Of a stretch of 64,000 nucleotides of DNA, positions 1 to 7,917 are shown in pieces (positions within the stretch are counted from its first letter, which is position 1; each line of letters starts with the position of its first letter). Origin of the DNA: Cryobacterium glucosi (GTDB lineage Bacteria; Actinomycetota; Actinomycetes; Actinomycetales; Microbacteriaceae). Both the position numbers and the translations under genes were made by a program. The notes under the pieces were generated by a model that saw only the letters and a list, made by a program, of their open reading frames with translations, ran no database searches and had not been told where the DNA came from. Where the stretch lies: NCBI RefSeq assembly GCF_004402235.1, contig NZ_SOFS01000012.1:248001-312000 (forward strand). The letters run 5' to 3'.

Positions 1-212
1 AAAGAGGCGCGCGAGATATCGAAAGCGACGGCGATGTGCGAGGGGTTCTCGGTGCGCAGCAGGCTCAGCAGCATCGAGATGAACCCGTGAATGCCGTTGG
101 TGTGCTGGCCGTCCCGGGTCTGGAAACTGTCGACCGGGAGCGCATGGAACGCCCGGTAGGCCAGTGAATGGCCGTCGATGATCATCAGGGTAGGCTTTTC
201 GGAATCCGACAC
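1..212 (-). CDS. polA: DNA polymerase I, N-terminal fragment (cut by window edge)
   Basis: Only the first 70 codons are in the window; the rest lies off the left edge. The product is DNA polymerase I, which processes Okazaki fragments and fills repair gaps. The visible part is the start of the 5'-3' exonuclease domain: it reads LMIIDGHSLAYRAFHALPVD, with the conserved metal-binding Asp in IIDGHS, followed by the NGIHGF segment typical of bacterial PolA. I chose the GTG at 210-212 because it gives the usual short leader VSDSEKPTL before the domain; an ATG at 183-185 is possible but would cut into the first strand. It is divergent from the thioesterase gene. Confidence 0.93.
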   Translation of the reverse strand, partial: MSDSEKPTLMIIDGHSLAYRAFHALPVDSFQTRDGQHTNGIHGFISMLLSLLRTENPSHIAVAFDISRAS

Positions 213-265
213 ACAGACAGCCTACAAGCGTCGTCCGACGGCGCAGGGCCCTATCCAAGGTGACC

Positions 266-691
266 ATGACCCAGAAGACCGAAGACGCCCTCAGCTGGGT
301 GCAGCAGCGCGGCGGCGGGGCCCTCGCCGACAAGATGGGCATCGAATTCCTCGAGTTCAGCCTCGAGCGGGCGGTGGCACGGATGCCGGTGTTCGGCAAT
401 ACCCAGCCGGCCATGCTCCTGCACGGGGGCGCCTTCGTGGTGCTCGGCGAGAGCCTCGGATCGATGTCCGCGAACCTGCACGCGGGACCGGGCAAGCTCG
501 CCGTCGGCATCGAGATCAACGCGACGCACACCCGCTCGGCGACGAGCGGCTGGGTCACCGGCGTCTGCACGCCGATCCACCTCGGGCGCACCCTGACGAC
601 CCACTCGATCGAGATCGACGACGATCAAGGCAGGCGCTGCTCGACGATCCGGATCACGAACCTGATCACCGACCGCCCCGGCATCGCCTGA
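266..691 (+). CDS. Hotdog-fold PaaI-type thioesterase
   Basis: A 141-residue single-domain hotdog protein, the normal size for PaaI/YbgC-like acyl-CoA thioesterases. It probably hydrolyses a small or aromatic acyl-CoA in the cytoplasm; the substrate cannot be told. The hotdog signature is visible: NTQPAMLLHGG followed by a helix with Glu62 (HGG-x6-E, His at residue 53), then the strands INATHTRSA and the basic HLGRTL segment. I preferred the ATG at 266 because AAGG at 257-260 is well placed as a ribosome site; a GTG at 260 would add two residues. It is divergent from polA and convergent with pdtaR, sharing a terminator with it. A thioesterase beside polA and pdtaR is a common actinobacterial arrangement. 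Confidence 0.85.
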   Translation: MTQKTEDALSWVQQRGGGALADKMGIEFLEFSLERAVARMPVFGNTQPAMLLHGGAFVVLGESLGSMSANLHAGPGKLAVGIEINATHTRSATSGWVTGVCTPIHLGRTLTTHSIEIDDDQGRRCSTIRITNLITDRPGIA

Positions 692-719
692 TCTGTCACG
701 CCCGCCGTGCACACACGAC

Positions 720-757
720 AAAGGCGGGCCCGGTCGCCATTGACCGGACCCGCCTTT
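720..757. terminator. Bidirectional Rho-independent terminator
   Basis: A 16-bp stem (720-735 with 742-757, one G-T type mismatch) closes a 6-nt loop and is flanked by A and T runs (AAAGGCGGG ... CCCGCCTTT). It lies between the convergent thioesterase and pdtaR genes and can serve both. Confidence 0.85.
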
Positions 758-773
758 CGTCTGTGCAGTGGTG

Positions 774-1379
774 CTACTTCTTTGCGGAGAGCTGCTCGAT
801 GATCGCCTGGGCGACATCGTGCATGGTGAGGCGGCGGTCCATCGACGCCTTCTGGATCCAGCGGAACGACTCCGGTTCGGTGAGGCCCATCTTCTCGTTG
901 AGCAGGCCCTTGGCCCGGTCGACGAGCTTGCGGGTCTCGAAGCGCTCGACGAGGTCGGCGACCTCGGCTTCGAGGGTGATGATCTGGCTGTAACGGGACA
1001 ACGCGATCTCGATCGCGGGCAGCAGGTCGTTCGGGGTGAACGGCTTGACGACGTATGCGAGTGCGCCGGCTTCCGTCGCCCGCTCGACCAGTTCCTTCTG
1101 GCTGAACGCGGTGAGGAGCACAACCGGGGCGATGTGCGCCTTGGTGATCCGCTCCGCGGCCGAGATGCCGTCGAGGTGCGGCATCTTGACGTCCATGATC
1201 ACCAGGTCGGGTCGCAGCTCGGTCGCCAGGGCCACAGCGGTTTCGCCGTCGCCGGCCTCGCCGACGACCTCGAATCCGGCGTCACGAAGGATTTCGACGA
1301 TGTCGAGACGAATGAGGGACTCATCCTCGGCCACGACAACACGGCGAGGAGGTACTGGGGTTGAATCTTGGTCGGTCAC
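774..1379 (-). CDS. pdtaR: ANTAR-domain response regulator (PdtaR type)
   Basis: A 201-residue cytoplasmic response regulator. Residues about 12-125 form a receiver domain: acidic pocket AEDES, phosphoacceptor Asp63 in VIMDVKMP, switch Thr in LLTAFS and Lys112 in VVKPF. Residues about 130-195 form an ANTAR RNA-binding domain (RAKGLLNEKMGLTEPESFRWI is its core). Proteins of this family bind paired hairpins in nascent mRNA and antagonise termination when phosphorylated; M. tuberculosis PdtaR pairs with the kinase PdtaS. No kinase gene is adjacent here, which is usual. It ends at the shared terminator and its start lies 38 bp from the divergent tRNA-Leu. Confidence 0.93.
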   Translation of the reverse strand: MTDQDSTPVPPRRVVVAEDESLIRLDIVEILRDAGFEVVGEAGDGETAVALATELRPDLVIMDVKMPHLDGISAAERITKAHIAPVVLLTAFSQKELVERATEAGALAYVVKPFTPNDLLPAIEIALSRYSQIITLEAEVADLVERFETRKLVDRAKGLLNEKMGLTEPESFRWIQKASMDRRLTMHDVAQAIIEQLSAKK

Positions 1380-1395
1380 GGGTCAAAGCCTACGG

Positions 1396-1401
1396 TATTC
1401 T
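1396..1401 (+). promoter_or_regulatory. Candidate -10 box of tRNA-Leu
   Basis: TATTCT ends 16 nt before the first base of tRNA-Leu, a normal distance for a tRNA promoter. No clear -35 box is seen at the right spacing. Confidence 0.4.
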
Positions 1402-1417
1402 GAACCAGGTGTTGTGA

Positions 1418-1503
1418 GCCGGTGTGGCGGAATGGCAGACGCGGAGCACTCAAAATGCTTTGTTCGAGAGGACGTGTGGGTTCGAGTCCCACCACCGGTA
1501 CCA
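1418..1503 (+). tRNA. tRNA-Leu (anticodon CAA)
   Basis: An 86-nt class II tRNA. The acceptor arm GCCGGTG pairs with CACCGGT at 1493-1499 (one G-U pair), followed by discriminator A1500 and an encoded CCA. The anticodon stem GAGCA/TGCTT encloses the loop CTCAAAA, so the anticodon is CAA and the tRNA reads UUG. A long variable arm and the T arm GTGGGTTCGAGTCCCAC follow. tRNA 3' ends are common integration sites; the atypical region begins directly downstream, but I found no repeat of the 3' end. Confidence 0.95.
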
Positions 1504-1676
1504 ACACAGGTCAGTCATGACGCGGAACTCGGGCGAATCAGGCGCCGGTGGCCCACACGTGAAGCTCCGATTGCGTGATCGAGGCGGTCTGCGACGGCGT
1601 CCAGGTCGTCGTCGTCAAAGAGGTCTTCTGCATCAGCCAGGTGGCGACTAGTCCCGTTTCGCCAGTCTTGCCGAGG

Positions 1677-1682
1677 TATCGT
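1677..1682 (+). promoter_or_regulatory. Candidate -10 box for leaderless zwf transcription
   Basis: TATCGT followed by exactly 6 nt and then the ATG at 1689. This TANNNT-N6-ATG geometry fits leaderless transcription, which is frequent in actinobacteria. No purine-rich ribosome site is present. The 185-base stretch 1504-1688 between tRNA and zwf shows no other feature. Confidence 0.4.
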
Positions 1683-1688
1683 GTGCGC

Positions 1689-3056
1689 ATGGCTGACCGC
1701 ATCGGAACTCTCGTCATATTCGGAGCGGGCGGGGATCTCTCAAAGAGGTTGCTTCTTCCGGGCCTGGGCCAGTTGCTCAGTAGCTCCCGGGGCTACGATC
1801 TTCGCCTGATCGGTGTGGGATCCGATCCCATGACGAGTGCGCAGTGGCGTTCCCGTGTCGTCGAGTCCTTCGCCGCAGGGGGATCCGAGAGCGCCCGGTC
1901 TGCCAGGGTGGCGAACAACTCGATATACCTCCAGGCCGACGTGACGAAACCAGCTGACCTCGCTCGCGTGCTTGCTGCCGCAACGGGCACACCGGCGCTC
2001 TACTTCGCTCTGCCGCCGAACGTGACGATTCTCTCGATCGCTGCACTGGGGAAGGTCAGGCTGCCTAAGAACACCGTTCTCGGGATGGAGAAACCGTTCG
2101 GCACCGACTTGCGCAGCGCCCAGGCGCTCAATAGGCGGCTCGTGAGGCTTCTGCCAGAGAACCACATCCACCGGGTGGACCACTTTCTGGGAAAGTCCAC
2201 GGTGCTCAACCTGCTCGGCCTCCGTTTCACCAACCGCTTGTTCGAGCAGGTCTGGAGCGCAGAGCACATCGAGCGAGTGGATATCGTCTTCGACGAGACC
2301 CTTGGCCTCGAGGGTCGCGCCGGGTATTACGACAAGGCGGGCGCCCTCGTTGACATGATCCAGAGCCACCTGCTTCTCGTGATGGCGCTCACTGCGATGG
2401 AGCCCCCGTCGAGTCTGGACGCCGACGATCTGCGCGGATCAATGGCCCAGGTACTCCGCGCCACCCGCGCCTGGAAGGGCGACCCGGTAGCCAGCAGCCG
2501 CCGTGCCCGATACACCGCCGGCACAATTGACGGGCGAAGACTTCCCGCTTACGTGAAAGAGACGGGCGTGACTCCCGAACTCGACACCGAAACACTCGCG
2601 GAGGTGACCGTCGGGATCGAGAACTGGCGTTGGGCCGGCGTTCCATTCCGACTTCGGTCGGGAAAAGCCATGGCCGACCGCCGCCAACAGATCGTCGTAA
2701 CTTTCAAGGATGTACCGCACCGGCCCTACGGCTTCACCGGCAACCCCGGTCCCGCGCGGCTCACTATCTCGCTCACCCCGGACAGTATCGATCTCGACCT
2801 CAACATCAACGGCGAAGATGATCCTTTCGCTCTCGACCGGGTCAATCTTCAGGTGCAATTCGCCCAGGGAGAACTAGGCCCGTACGGCGAAGTACTGCAC
2901 GGAATCCTCTCCGACGAACCCACCCTTTCGGTGCGTGCAGACGCGGTGGAAGAGTGCTGGCGCATTGTCACTCCGATCCTCTCCGCCTGGCGCAAAAGCT
3001 CCGTACCTCTCGACAACTATCGAGCCGGCTCCGCGGGGCCAACCACCTGGCGCTAG
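1689..3056 (+). CDS. zwf: Glucose-6-phosphate dehydrogenase
   Basis: A 455-residue enzyme that oxidises glucose-6-phosphate to 6-phosphogluconolactone with NAD(P)+, the first step of the oxidative pentose phosphate pathway. The Rossmann motif FGAGGDLSKR is at residues 11-20, EKPFGTD at 134-140, and the catalytic substrate-binding motif HRVDHFLGK at 161-169. I chose ATG 1689 because the domain begins at once and the 38 codons upstream look noncoding. It is somewhat shorter than typical Zwf (about 490-515 residues). The usual partners opcA, tal, tkt and pgi are absent and the neighbours are unrelated, so it may be a second copy in an accessory region. No terminator is seen between it and the peptidase gene. 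Confidence 0.9.
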   Translation: MADRIGTLVIFGAGGDLSKRLLLPGLGQLLSSSRGYDLRLIGVGSDPMTSAQWRSRVVESFAAGGSESARSARVANNSIYLQADVTKPADLARVLAAATGTPALYFALPPNVTILSIAALGKVRLPKNTVLGMEKPFGTDLRSAQALNRRLVRLLPENHIHRVDHFLGKSTVLNLLGLRFTNRLFEQVWSAEHIERVDIVFDETLGLEGRAGYYDKAGALVDMIQSHLLLVMALTAMEPPSSLDADDLRGSMAQVLRATRAWKGDPVASSRRARYTAGTIDGRRLPAYVKETGVTPELDTETLAEVTVGIENWRWAGVPFRLRSGKAMADRRQQIVVTFKDVPHRPYGFTGNPGPARLTISLTPDSIDLDLNINGEDDPFALDRVNLQVQFAQGELGPYGEVLHGILSDEPTLSVRADAVEECWRIVTPILSAWRKSSVPLDNYRAGSAGPTTWR

Positions 3057-3181
3057 AAAAACTCCTCCCGTGGTCGGCCTCGTCCGGGGTTCCCAATCCG
3101 AACCGCACGGGGGATGATCGAGCCAACACCTCGAGCGCGAACACTCACCGTTTGACATTGTCGCGGAGGAAGAAGGCACCG

Positions 3182-5248
3182 ATGGGGGTCGCCACACCAG
3201 GAGACCAGCCGCCAGCGCGCCTGGGACCGCGTAACGATCCGCCGGTGCGGCTGCCCGCTCGGCGGCCGTTGCCGGTCTACGCGTTCGATCCGATGTCAAC
3301 TCGACTGAGCGGCCGATTTTTGACGGTCGATGTTCCGTTCGAGCGCGATTTGGAGCCGGGACCATCGGGCCGGCTGGTGCAGGTCGTCGACTACGACGCG
3401 GCTCGCGATGTCTGGTATCGGCCGGTCGATCTGAATGATCCGGCGATCCTGGCCCAGGGCGGGCTTCGTCCGTCCGAAAGCGATCCGCGCACCCACCAGC
3501 AGGTTGTCTACGCCGTCGCGATGAGCGTGATCGAACGGTTCGAACGTTTCGGTGGGCAGCGTTTCCGCTGGCGGGGCGGGCGGGAGTTGCGGATCGTGCC
3601 GCACGCGTTTGAAGGCCGCAATGCGTTCTTTGATCCAACGCGGCGTGCGGTGCTCTTCGGCTACTACAAGGCCGACGAACGCGATCCGGGATCGAATCTG
3701 CCCGGCCAGGTGATGTTCACGTGCTTGAGCGTCGATGTTGTGGCGCACGAAGTGACGCATGCAATCGTCCATCGCATCCGCAAGTACTTCTCGGAGGCAT
3801 CGAATCCGGATGTGTTCGCGTGGCACGAGGCATTCGCCGACCTGGTGGCGCTGTTTCACCACTTTCTCTTCCCGGACGTGGTGGCTGAGGCGGTGGCCAA
3901 CTCGAGCACAGACCTTCGGGAAGGGTCGGCATTGCTCGACCTGGCGCTCGAATTCGGGGAGTCGACAGGCCGCGGTGCGGCGCTGAGGTCGGCCATCGGG
4001 TCGCCGCGCACGCCGGACGCGTTCCTGGCGGCGACCGAGCCGCACGCGCGGGGGGCGTGCTTCGTGGCGGCGGTCTTCGACGCCTACCTCGACACCTATT
4101 TGAAACAGATCAACGATCTGCGCCGGCTGGCAACCGGCGGAACCGGAGTCCTCCCACCAGGGGCCTTGCCAACCGACCTGGTGAAACGGGTGACGGTCGA
4201 GGCGATCCGGAACGCAGACCGTATCCTTGGGATGGTCGTGCGGGCTTTCCAATACCTGCCGGTGGTCGACGTGACGTTCGGGGACGTGGTCCGCGGTATC
4301 GTGACGGCCGACCGGGCGCTCTACCCGGATGATGCGATGCGTTTGAGGACGAACCTCGTGGAAGCTCTGCGGCGGCGCGGGATCTATCCGCCGTCGGTGT
4401 CCTCGCTGACAGAAGAAGCATTGACCTGGCCGGGGCCGGCGGATCCGGCACTCAGCCTGACCCGCGGGGCACACAGTGTCGACTTGGCGCCCCTCATCCT
4501 GGAGGCGACGCAGAACCTCGACTTGGGCGGCGAGGCGTCGACGACCATCACCGGAGCGGACGCGGACCCGGAGATCGAGGGGCCGGACAAGTCGGATGCA
4601 CGGCCACGGGTATCCACTCGTGCGCGACCCGCGGTGCCGGCGGTTCCGGCGGTTCCGGCGGTTCCGGCGGCACAGTCGGGAGCCCTGAAACCGGCGCCGG
4701 CGACGACAGCGAATTCGGCGACGGTCGTGGCGCTCATCGAGTGGGGCAGGTATCACGCGTACGAACTCGGCCTGGATCCGGACCTCCCTCTGGAATTGGT
4801 GGGCGTGCACGCGGTGTTCGTGCAAGCATCCGACCTGCAGCCCCGGCCGATCGTGGTGGCGCAGTTCGCGCAACGCCATCAGGAGCTCGAAGACCAGTCC
4901 CTGCCCGCGGGTAAACGCATGGCGATCCGAGCGGGAACGACGGTCATCGCCCGCGTCGACGGGCAAGTCGTGCACGTGGTGGCCAAGCCACTTCCCTTGT
5001 CGAACCCCGATGCGTTGACGAAGCCGGAGACATTCACCGGGAAACCGGACGCGGTGCGAGCGTTCGCGGAATCGAGTGCTGCGATCGGTGCGAAGCGGGC
5101 GAAAGCGCTGCAGGCGTGGAGCGACCACGTGACGTCGGCGGATGCGCTCGCGGCCTGGACCGACCAGCCCTCGCTGCTTCGCATGACGTTCGCGTCTCTC
5201 CACGCCGCAGAGGAGGTCCCGATGCCGAAAGTCGTGCCCCATGCCTGA
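3182..5248 (+). CDS. Thermolysin-like (gluzincin) metallopeptidase, cytoplasmic, with long C-terminal region
   Basis: A 688-residue protein with a zinc peptidase core. HEVTH at residues 189-193 supplies two zinc His and the catalytic Glu. HEAFADLVALF about 24 residues later supplies the third ligand (Glu216) and an Asp four residues on, the E-x3-D pattern of thermolysin. There is no signal peptide or membrane segment, which is unusual for this clan. A linker with four VPA-type repeats (around residues 485-497) leads to a C-terminal region of about 190 residues that I do not recognise. The ATG at 3182 follows a strong AGGAAGAAGG; in-frame codons upstream overlap zwf and look noncoding. Its stop overlaps the MBL-fold gene by 8 bp, so the two are probably translated together. 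Its target is unknown. Confidence 0.75.
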   Translation: MGVATPGDQPPARLGPRNDPPVRLPARRPLPVYAFDPMSTRLSGRFLTVDVPFERDLEPGPSGRLVQVVDYDAARDVWYRPVDLNDPAILAQGGLRPSESDPRTHQQVVYAVAMSVIERFERFGGQRFRWRGGRELRIVPHAFEGRNAFFDPTRRAVLFGYYKADERDPGSNLPGQVMFTCLSVDVVAHEVTHAIVHRIRKYFSEASNPDVFAWHEAFADLVALFHHFLFPDVVAEAVANSSTDLREGSALLDLALEFGESTGRGAALRSAIGSPRTPDAFLAATEPHARGACFVAAVFDAYLDTYLKQINDLRRLATGGTGVLPPGALPTDLVKRVTVEAIRNADRILGMVVRAFQYLPVVDVTFGDVVRGIVTADRALYPDDAMRLRTNLVEALRRRGIYPPSVSSLTEEALTWPGPADPALSLTRGAHSVDLAPLILEATQNLDLGGEASTTITGADADPEIEGPDKSDARPRVSTRARPAVPAVPAVPAVPAAQSGALKPAPATTANSATVVALIEWGRYHAYELGLDPDLPLELVGVHAVFVQASDLQPRPIVVAQFAQRHQELEDQSLPAGKRMAIRAGTTVIARVDGQVVHVVAKPLPLSNPDALTKPETFTGKPDAVRAFAESSAAIGAKRAKALQAWSDHVTSADALAAWTDQPSLLRMTFASLHAAEEVPMPKVVPHA
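4631..4666 (+). repeat. 9-bp in-frame tandem repeat, four copies
   Basis: Four copies of GCGGTTCCG (first copy GCGGTGCCG) encode an A-V-P tripeptide run in the linker of the metallopeptidase. Confidence 0.9.
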
Positions 5249-6527
5249 CCAGACGACCGTTGCCGTGCGGATGTACAACGTTGGCTTTGGTGACTGCTTC
5301 CTGGTCACGATCACACGAGGTCTACAGGTGTGGCGGATGCTCGTCGATTGCGGTGTGCACAGTCAGGGCCGCGCGACGATCAACGGTGTCACCCGGGACA
5401 TTTCCGATGTGGTCCACACGGTCATCGCGGACCTCACAGCGGTTGCCGCTGCCGGCTCTCCCCCGCACCTCGACGTTGTCGTCGCCACCCACCACCACCA
5501 GGACCACATCAGCGGCTTCGCGGTCGACGAGTGGACCAGCGTCGATGTCGGCCAGGTGCTGGTCCCGTTCGTGGAGGACACGAGCGATCCGGCTGCCCAG
5601 GCGCTGCGCAATTCACTCGTGTCCACAGCGACCCAGATCCACGGTTTCATCGAGGCGAAGGCCCAGACGAACTCAGGGGATCTGCCGGCTCCGCTGGCAT
5701 TGGCCAGCGCCCTGGCAGCCAACTCGATGGGCAACGCGAAAGCAACCGACCGGCTGCTCAGCCGCAACGGCACCCAGTTCAAGAACACGCCGCCGGTCAT
5801 GTTCGTTCCCAACCGGGACCCCGCGAAGAACGTGATCGCCGTGCCCATCGAGGGGGTGAGCATCCACCTGCTCGGCCCGTCGCGCGATCCGAAGCAGCTC
5901 GCGTTGATGGACCCGCCGGTGTCAGCACAGTGGCTGCAACTCGATCCCGACCAGCACCCCGACGACGACGACGAAACACCGACCATCTTCGATCCGATCT
6001 ATGTAGTGGCGGACGAGGACGTCCAGTCGATCCCTTCGGAGCTGAGGGACGCGCGCGCCTCCCTGCGCCTGACCCAGCTCGGCACCGACGACGACGCGCT
6101 GCTCGACGCAGCGGCCGTTCTCGAACGCTCCGTCAACAACACGAGCGTGTACTTCGTGCTCGACGTGTCCGGGACGCGGTTGCTGTTCGTGGGCGACTCG
6201 CAGGAAGGCGCCTGGGAGCACGTGCTCGACGACCCCGTGTCGAAGGCTCTGGTCAGCAGTGTCGCGTTCTACAAGATCGGGCACCATGGATCGCACAACG
6301 CGACTCCGAAGCCGTTCGTTGAGTCCGTGCTCGGGCAGGGGGCCTATGCGATGCTGCCCTGGGGACTGGTCAAACAGTGGGAGAACACCATTCCCAAGGC
6401 AGAACTTCTCACGGCCCTGGCTCAACTCAACACGCATGTGGTTCGAGCGGATGCGCCAGTCGCCGCGCCACCGGCTGTAGTGGTGGACCCGGGACTGCTG
6501 TGGAGTCAGGTGACCTTCACGGTGTAG
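5241..6527 (+). CDS. MBL-fold (ComEC/Rec2-like) metallohydrolase
   Basis: A 428-residue soluble metallo-beta-lactamase-fold protein. The first metal motif THHHQDH is at residues 83-89 (His84, His86, Asp88, His89). A GDSQEGAWE segment near residue 317 and GHHGSHN near residue 347 match the later metal ligands of the ComEC/Rec2-type branch. The N-terminus VRMYNVGFGDCFLV is the typical first strand pair of that branch. No signal peptide or membrane channel is present, so this is a stand-alone hydrolase rather than a DNA uptake channel. Members hydrolyse phosphodiesters or similar bonds; the substrate here is unknown. It overlaps the peptidase stop by 8 bp and its 3' end overlaps the convergent DUF2235 gene by 11 bp. 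Confidence 0.8.
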   Translation: MPDQTTVAVRMYNVGFGDCFLVTITRGLQVWRMLVDCGVHSQGRATINGVTRDISDVVHTVIADLTAVAAAGSPPHLDVVVATHHHQDHISGFAVDEWTSVDVGQVLVPFVEDTSDPAAQALRNSLVSTATQIHGFIEAKAQTNSGDLPAPLALASALAANSMGNAKATDRLLSRNGTQFKNTPPVMFVPNRDPAKNVIAVPIEGVSIHLLGPSRDPKQLALMDPPVSAQWLQLDPDQHPDDDDETPTIFDPIYVVADEDVQSIPSELRDARASLRLTQLGTDDDALLDAAAVLERSVNNTSVYFVLDVSGTRLLFVGDSQEGAWEHVLDDPVSKALVSSVAFYKIGHHGSHNATPKPFVESVLGQGAYAMLPWGLVKQWENTIPKAELLTALAQLNTHVVRADAPVAAPPAVVVDPGLLWSQVTFTV

Positions 6528-7737
6528 TGGGTCGGGTCGCTACGGCCGCTGGCGCGGGATGCTCCGTAGGCGCCGGAGCGGACTCGATCGGATTGGCGGC
6601 TCGGACCGGGACGGGCGCGAGGTCGATCCAATTCGGGTCAGCCCACTGCACGCCCGATGGGATCCGCGTTTCATAGAGGCCCGGGGCCTCCATACGGGGC
6701 CTGACGCTGGAGTGGATGAACGCGTTCGCCGGGATCGGGCGTGTTCGGTCGATAAAGATCTTCCACATCCAGCTATTCGCGTGCACGGTTCCGTCGGCGC
6801 TCAGCTCAGTGACGGTGCACGCTTTCGCGTACGGACCAGGTTCAACGAGCATTCCCTCCTCAAGGGCGCCCTCGACGATCCACTTGAGGGTGACGTTCGA
6901 GAGGCGCGGGTCGTCCTCGAAAGTGCCCCCGACATCCGTGTGCACACCCGCGAACCAGACCTCCTCAAGCTGGGACTGAGGGGACGGCGTGACGAGGTAT
7001 TCGCGGAAGGGTCGGCGCTTCTCATCGATCGACACGGCATGACGCACGCGCACATCATTGTCCAGCTTGCGCGTATAGGGCCATTTGATATCCCATTTGA
7101 GGAATCCAGCCGCCTTCACCGTGTCGAATGCGCCGAGGTACGCGACGCGCACGGTACTCCGCCCGTTGACTTTGCGGGCGAAGTTCTCGGAGAACTCGTC
7201 GATTCCTGCCCAGAATGCCCTCGACGCGACAGTCTGCGGGGTGCGAGGTGCGGCGTTCGTGGGGGTCTTCCCGCTCGGGGTGGTGACGCCGTCCTTTCCC
7301 TGGGGACGGTCATCCTTGCTGCGCTTGGTGAACTCGGAAACTGCATAGGGCACGAGGTTCTCCGAGCCGGCATGAAGAAGGCCGATCGTGCGCAGCATGC
7401 CTGATAGAGCGCGGGCGGTGTATGCGCCGCGGCTGAATCCGAACACGAAGATGCGGTCACCCGGATTCCACTCCCGCATCAACCATGTGTATGCCTCGCC
7501 CAGGTTCTGGCGAAGCCCATTGCCGAACGCAAGCCCGCCGACGCGCGAGAGCCAACGCGCGAGCGGACCCCACGAGGCCGACGACGAGAATGTGCCCACC
7601 CCCGGGTCGTAGTAGGCGATCTGTTTCGTCGGGTCGGTGAGGTCGAGCATCCCGAACACCTTGATGACGTTCGAGTCACCCCGTGCTCGCGGCTGGGCGC
7701 CCGTGCCATCAAGACAGATGACCAGATTCCTAGCCAT
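6517..7737 (-). CDS. DUF2235 alpha/beta hydrolase (Tle1-like lipase family)
   Basis: A 406-residue protein of the DUF2235 family. The N-terminus NLVICLDGTGAQ, the segment YYDPGVGTF and the nucleophile elbow GFSRGAYTAR (residues 100-109, Ser102) are diagnostic. Characterised relatives include type VI secretion phospholipases (Tle1) and fungal or bacterial hydrolases of unknown role. No signal peptide, VgrG or other secretion partner is nearby, so an intracellular role is as likely as an exported one. The ATG at 7735-7737 has a strong GGGAGGAA ribosome site. It faces the peptidase/MBL pair, with the 3' ends overlapping, which suggests they travel together. The 180 bases 7738-7917 upstream hold no gene I can support. 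Confidence 0.8.
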   Translation of the reverse strand: MARNLVICLDGTGAQPRARGDSNVIKVFGMLDLTDPTKQIAYYDPGVGTFSSSASWGPLARWLSRVGGLAFGNGLRQNLGEAYTWLMREWNPGDRIFVFGFSRGAYTARALSGMLRTIGLLHAGSENLVPYAVSEFTKRSKDDRPQGKDGVTTPSGKTPTNAAPRTPQTVASRAFWAGIDEFSENFARKVNGRSTVRVAYLGAFDTVKAAGFLKWDIKWPYTRKLDNDVRVRHAVSIDEKRRPFREYLVTPSPQSQLEEVWFAGVHTDVGGTFEDDPRLSNVTLKWIVEGALEEGMLVEPGPYAKACTVTELSADGTVHANSWMWKIFIDRTRPIPANAFIHSSVRPRMEAPGLYETRIPSGVQWADPNWIDLAPVPVRAANPIESAPAPTEHPAPAAVATRPTTP

Positions 7738-7917
7738 GAAGTTCCTCCCCTGGCTCGCGTAGCGGTATCAACCGGACGGGTAACAAGATAGCCGTGGTTT
7801 GAGCGCAGTTACCAGAGCGATCACGCGGGATGGGTGCAGCGGGACCGTGCTTCGAAGTGCCCGGCATTCCCCTCCGTGTGAATGTTCGCCTCCGCCGCTT
7901 GCCATTCCTGATCGGGA

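Noticed and set aside
1504-1688. Possible integration site repeat or integrase next to tRNA-Leu
   Set aside because: No copy of the tRNA 3' end and no integrase gene were found in the window.
2954-3181. Longer in-frame start for the metallopeptidase
   Set aside because: It would overlap zwf by about 100 bp, and the added residues look noncoding; the ATG at 3182 has a much better ribosome site.
5241-6527. ComEC-type DNA uptake protein
   Set aside because: The metal motifs resemble the ComEC hydrolase domain, but the competence membrane domain is absent and no com genes are nearby.
6517-7737. Type VI secretion effector assignment for the DUF2235 protein
   Set aside because: Actinobacteria have no type VI system, and no VgrG, PAAR or immunity gene is adjacent; only the hydrolase family can be supported.
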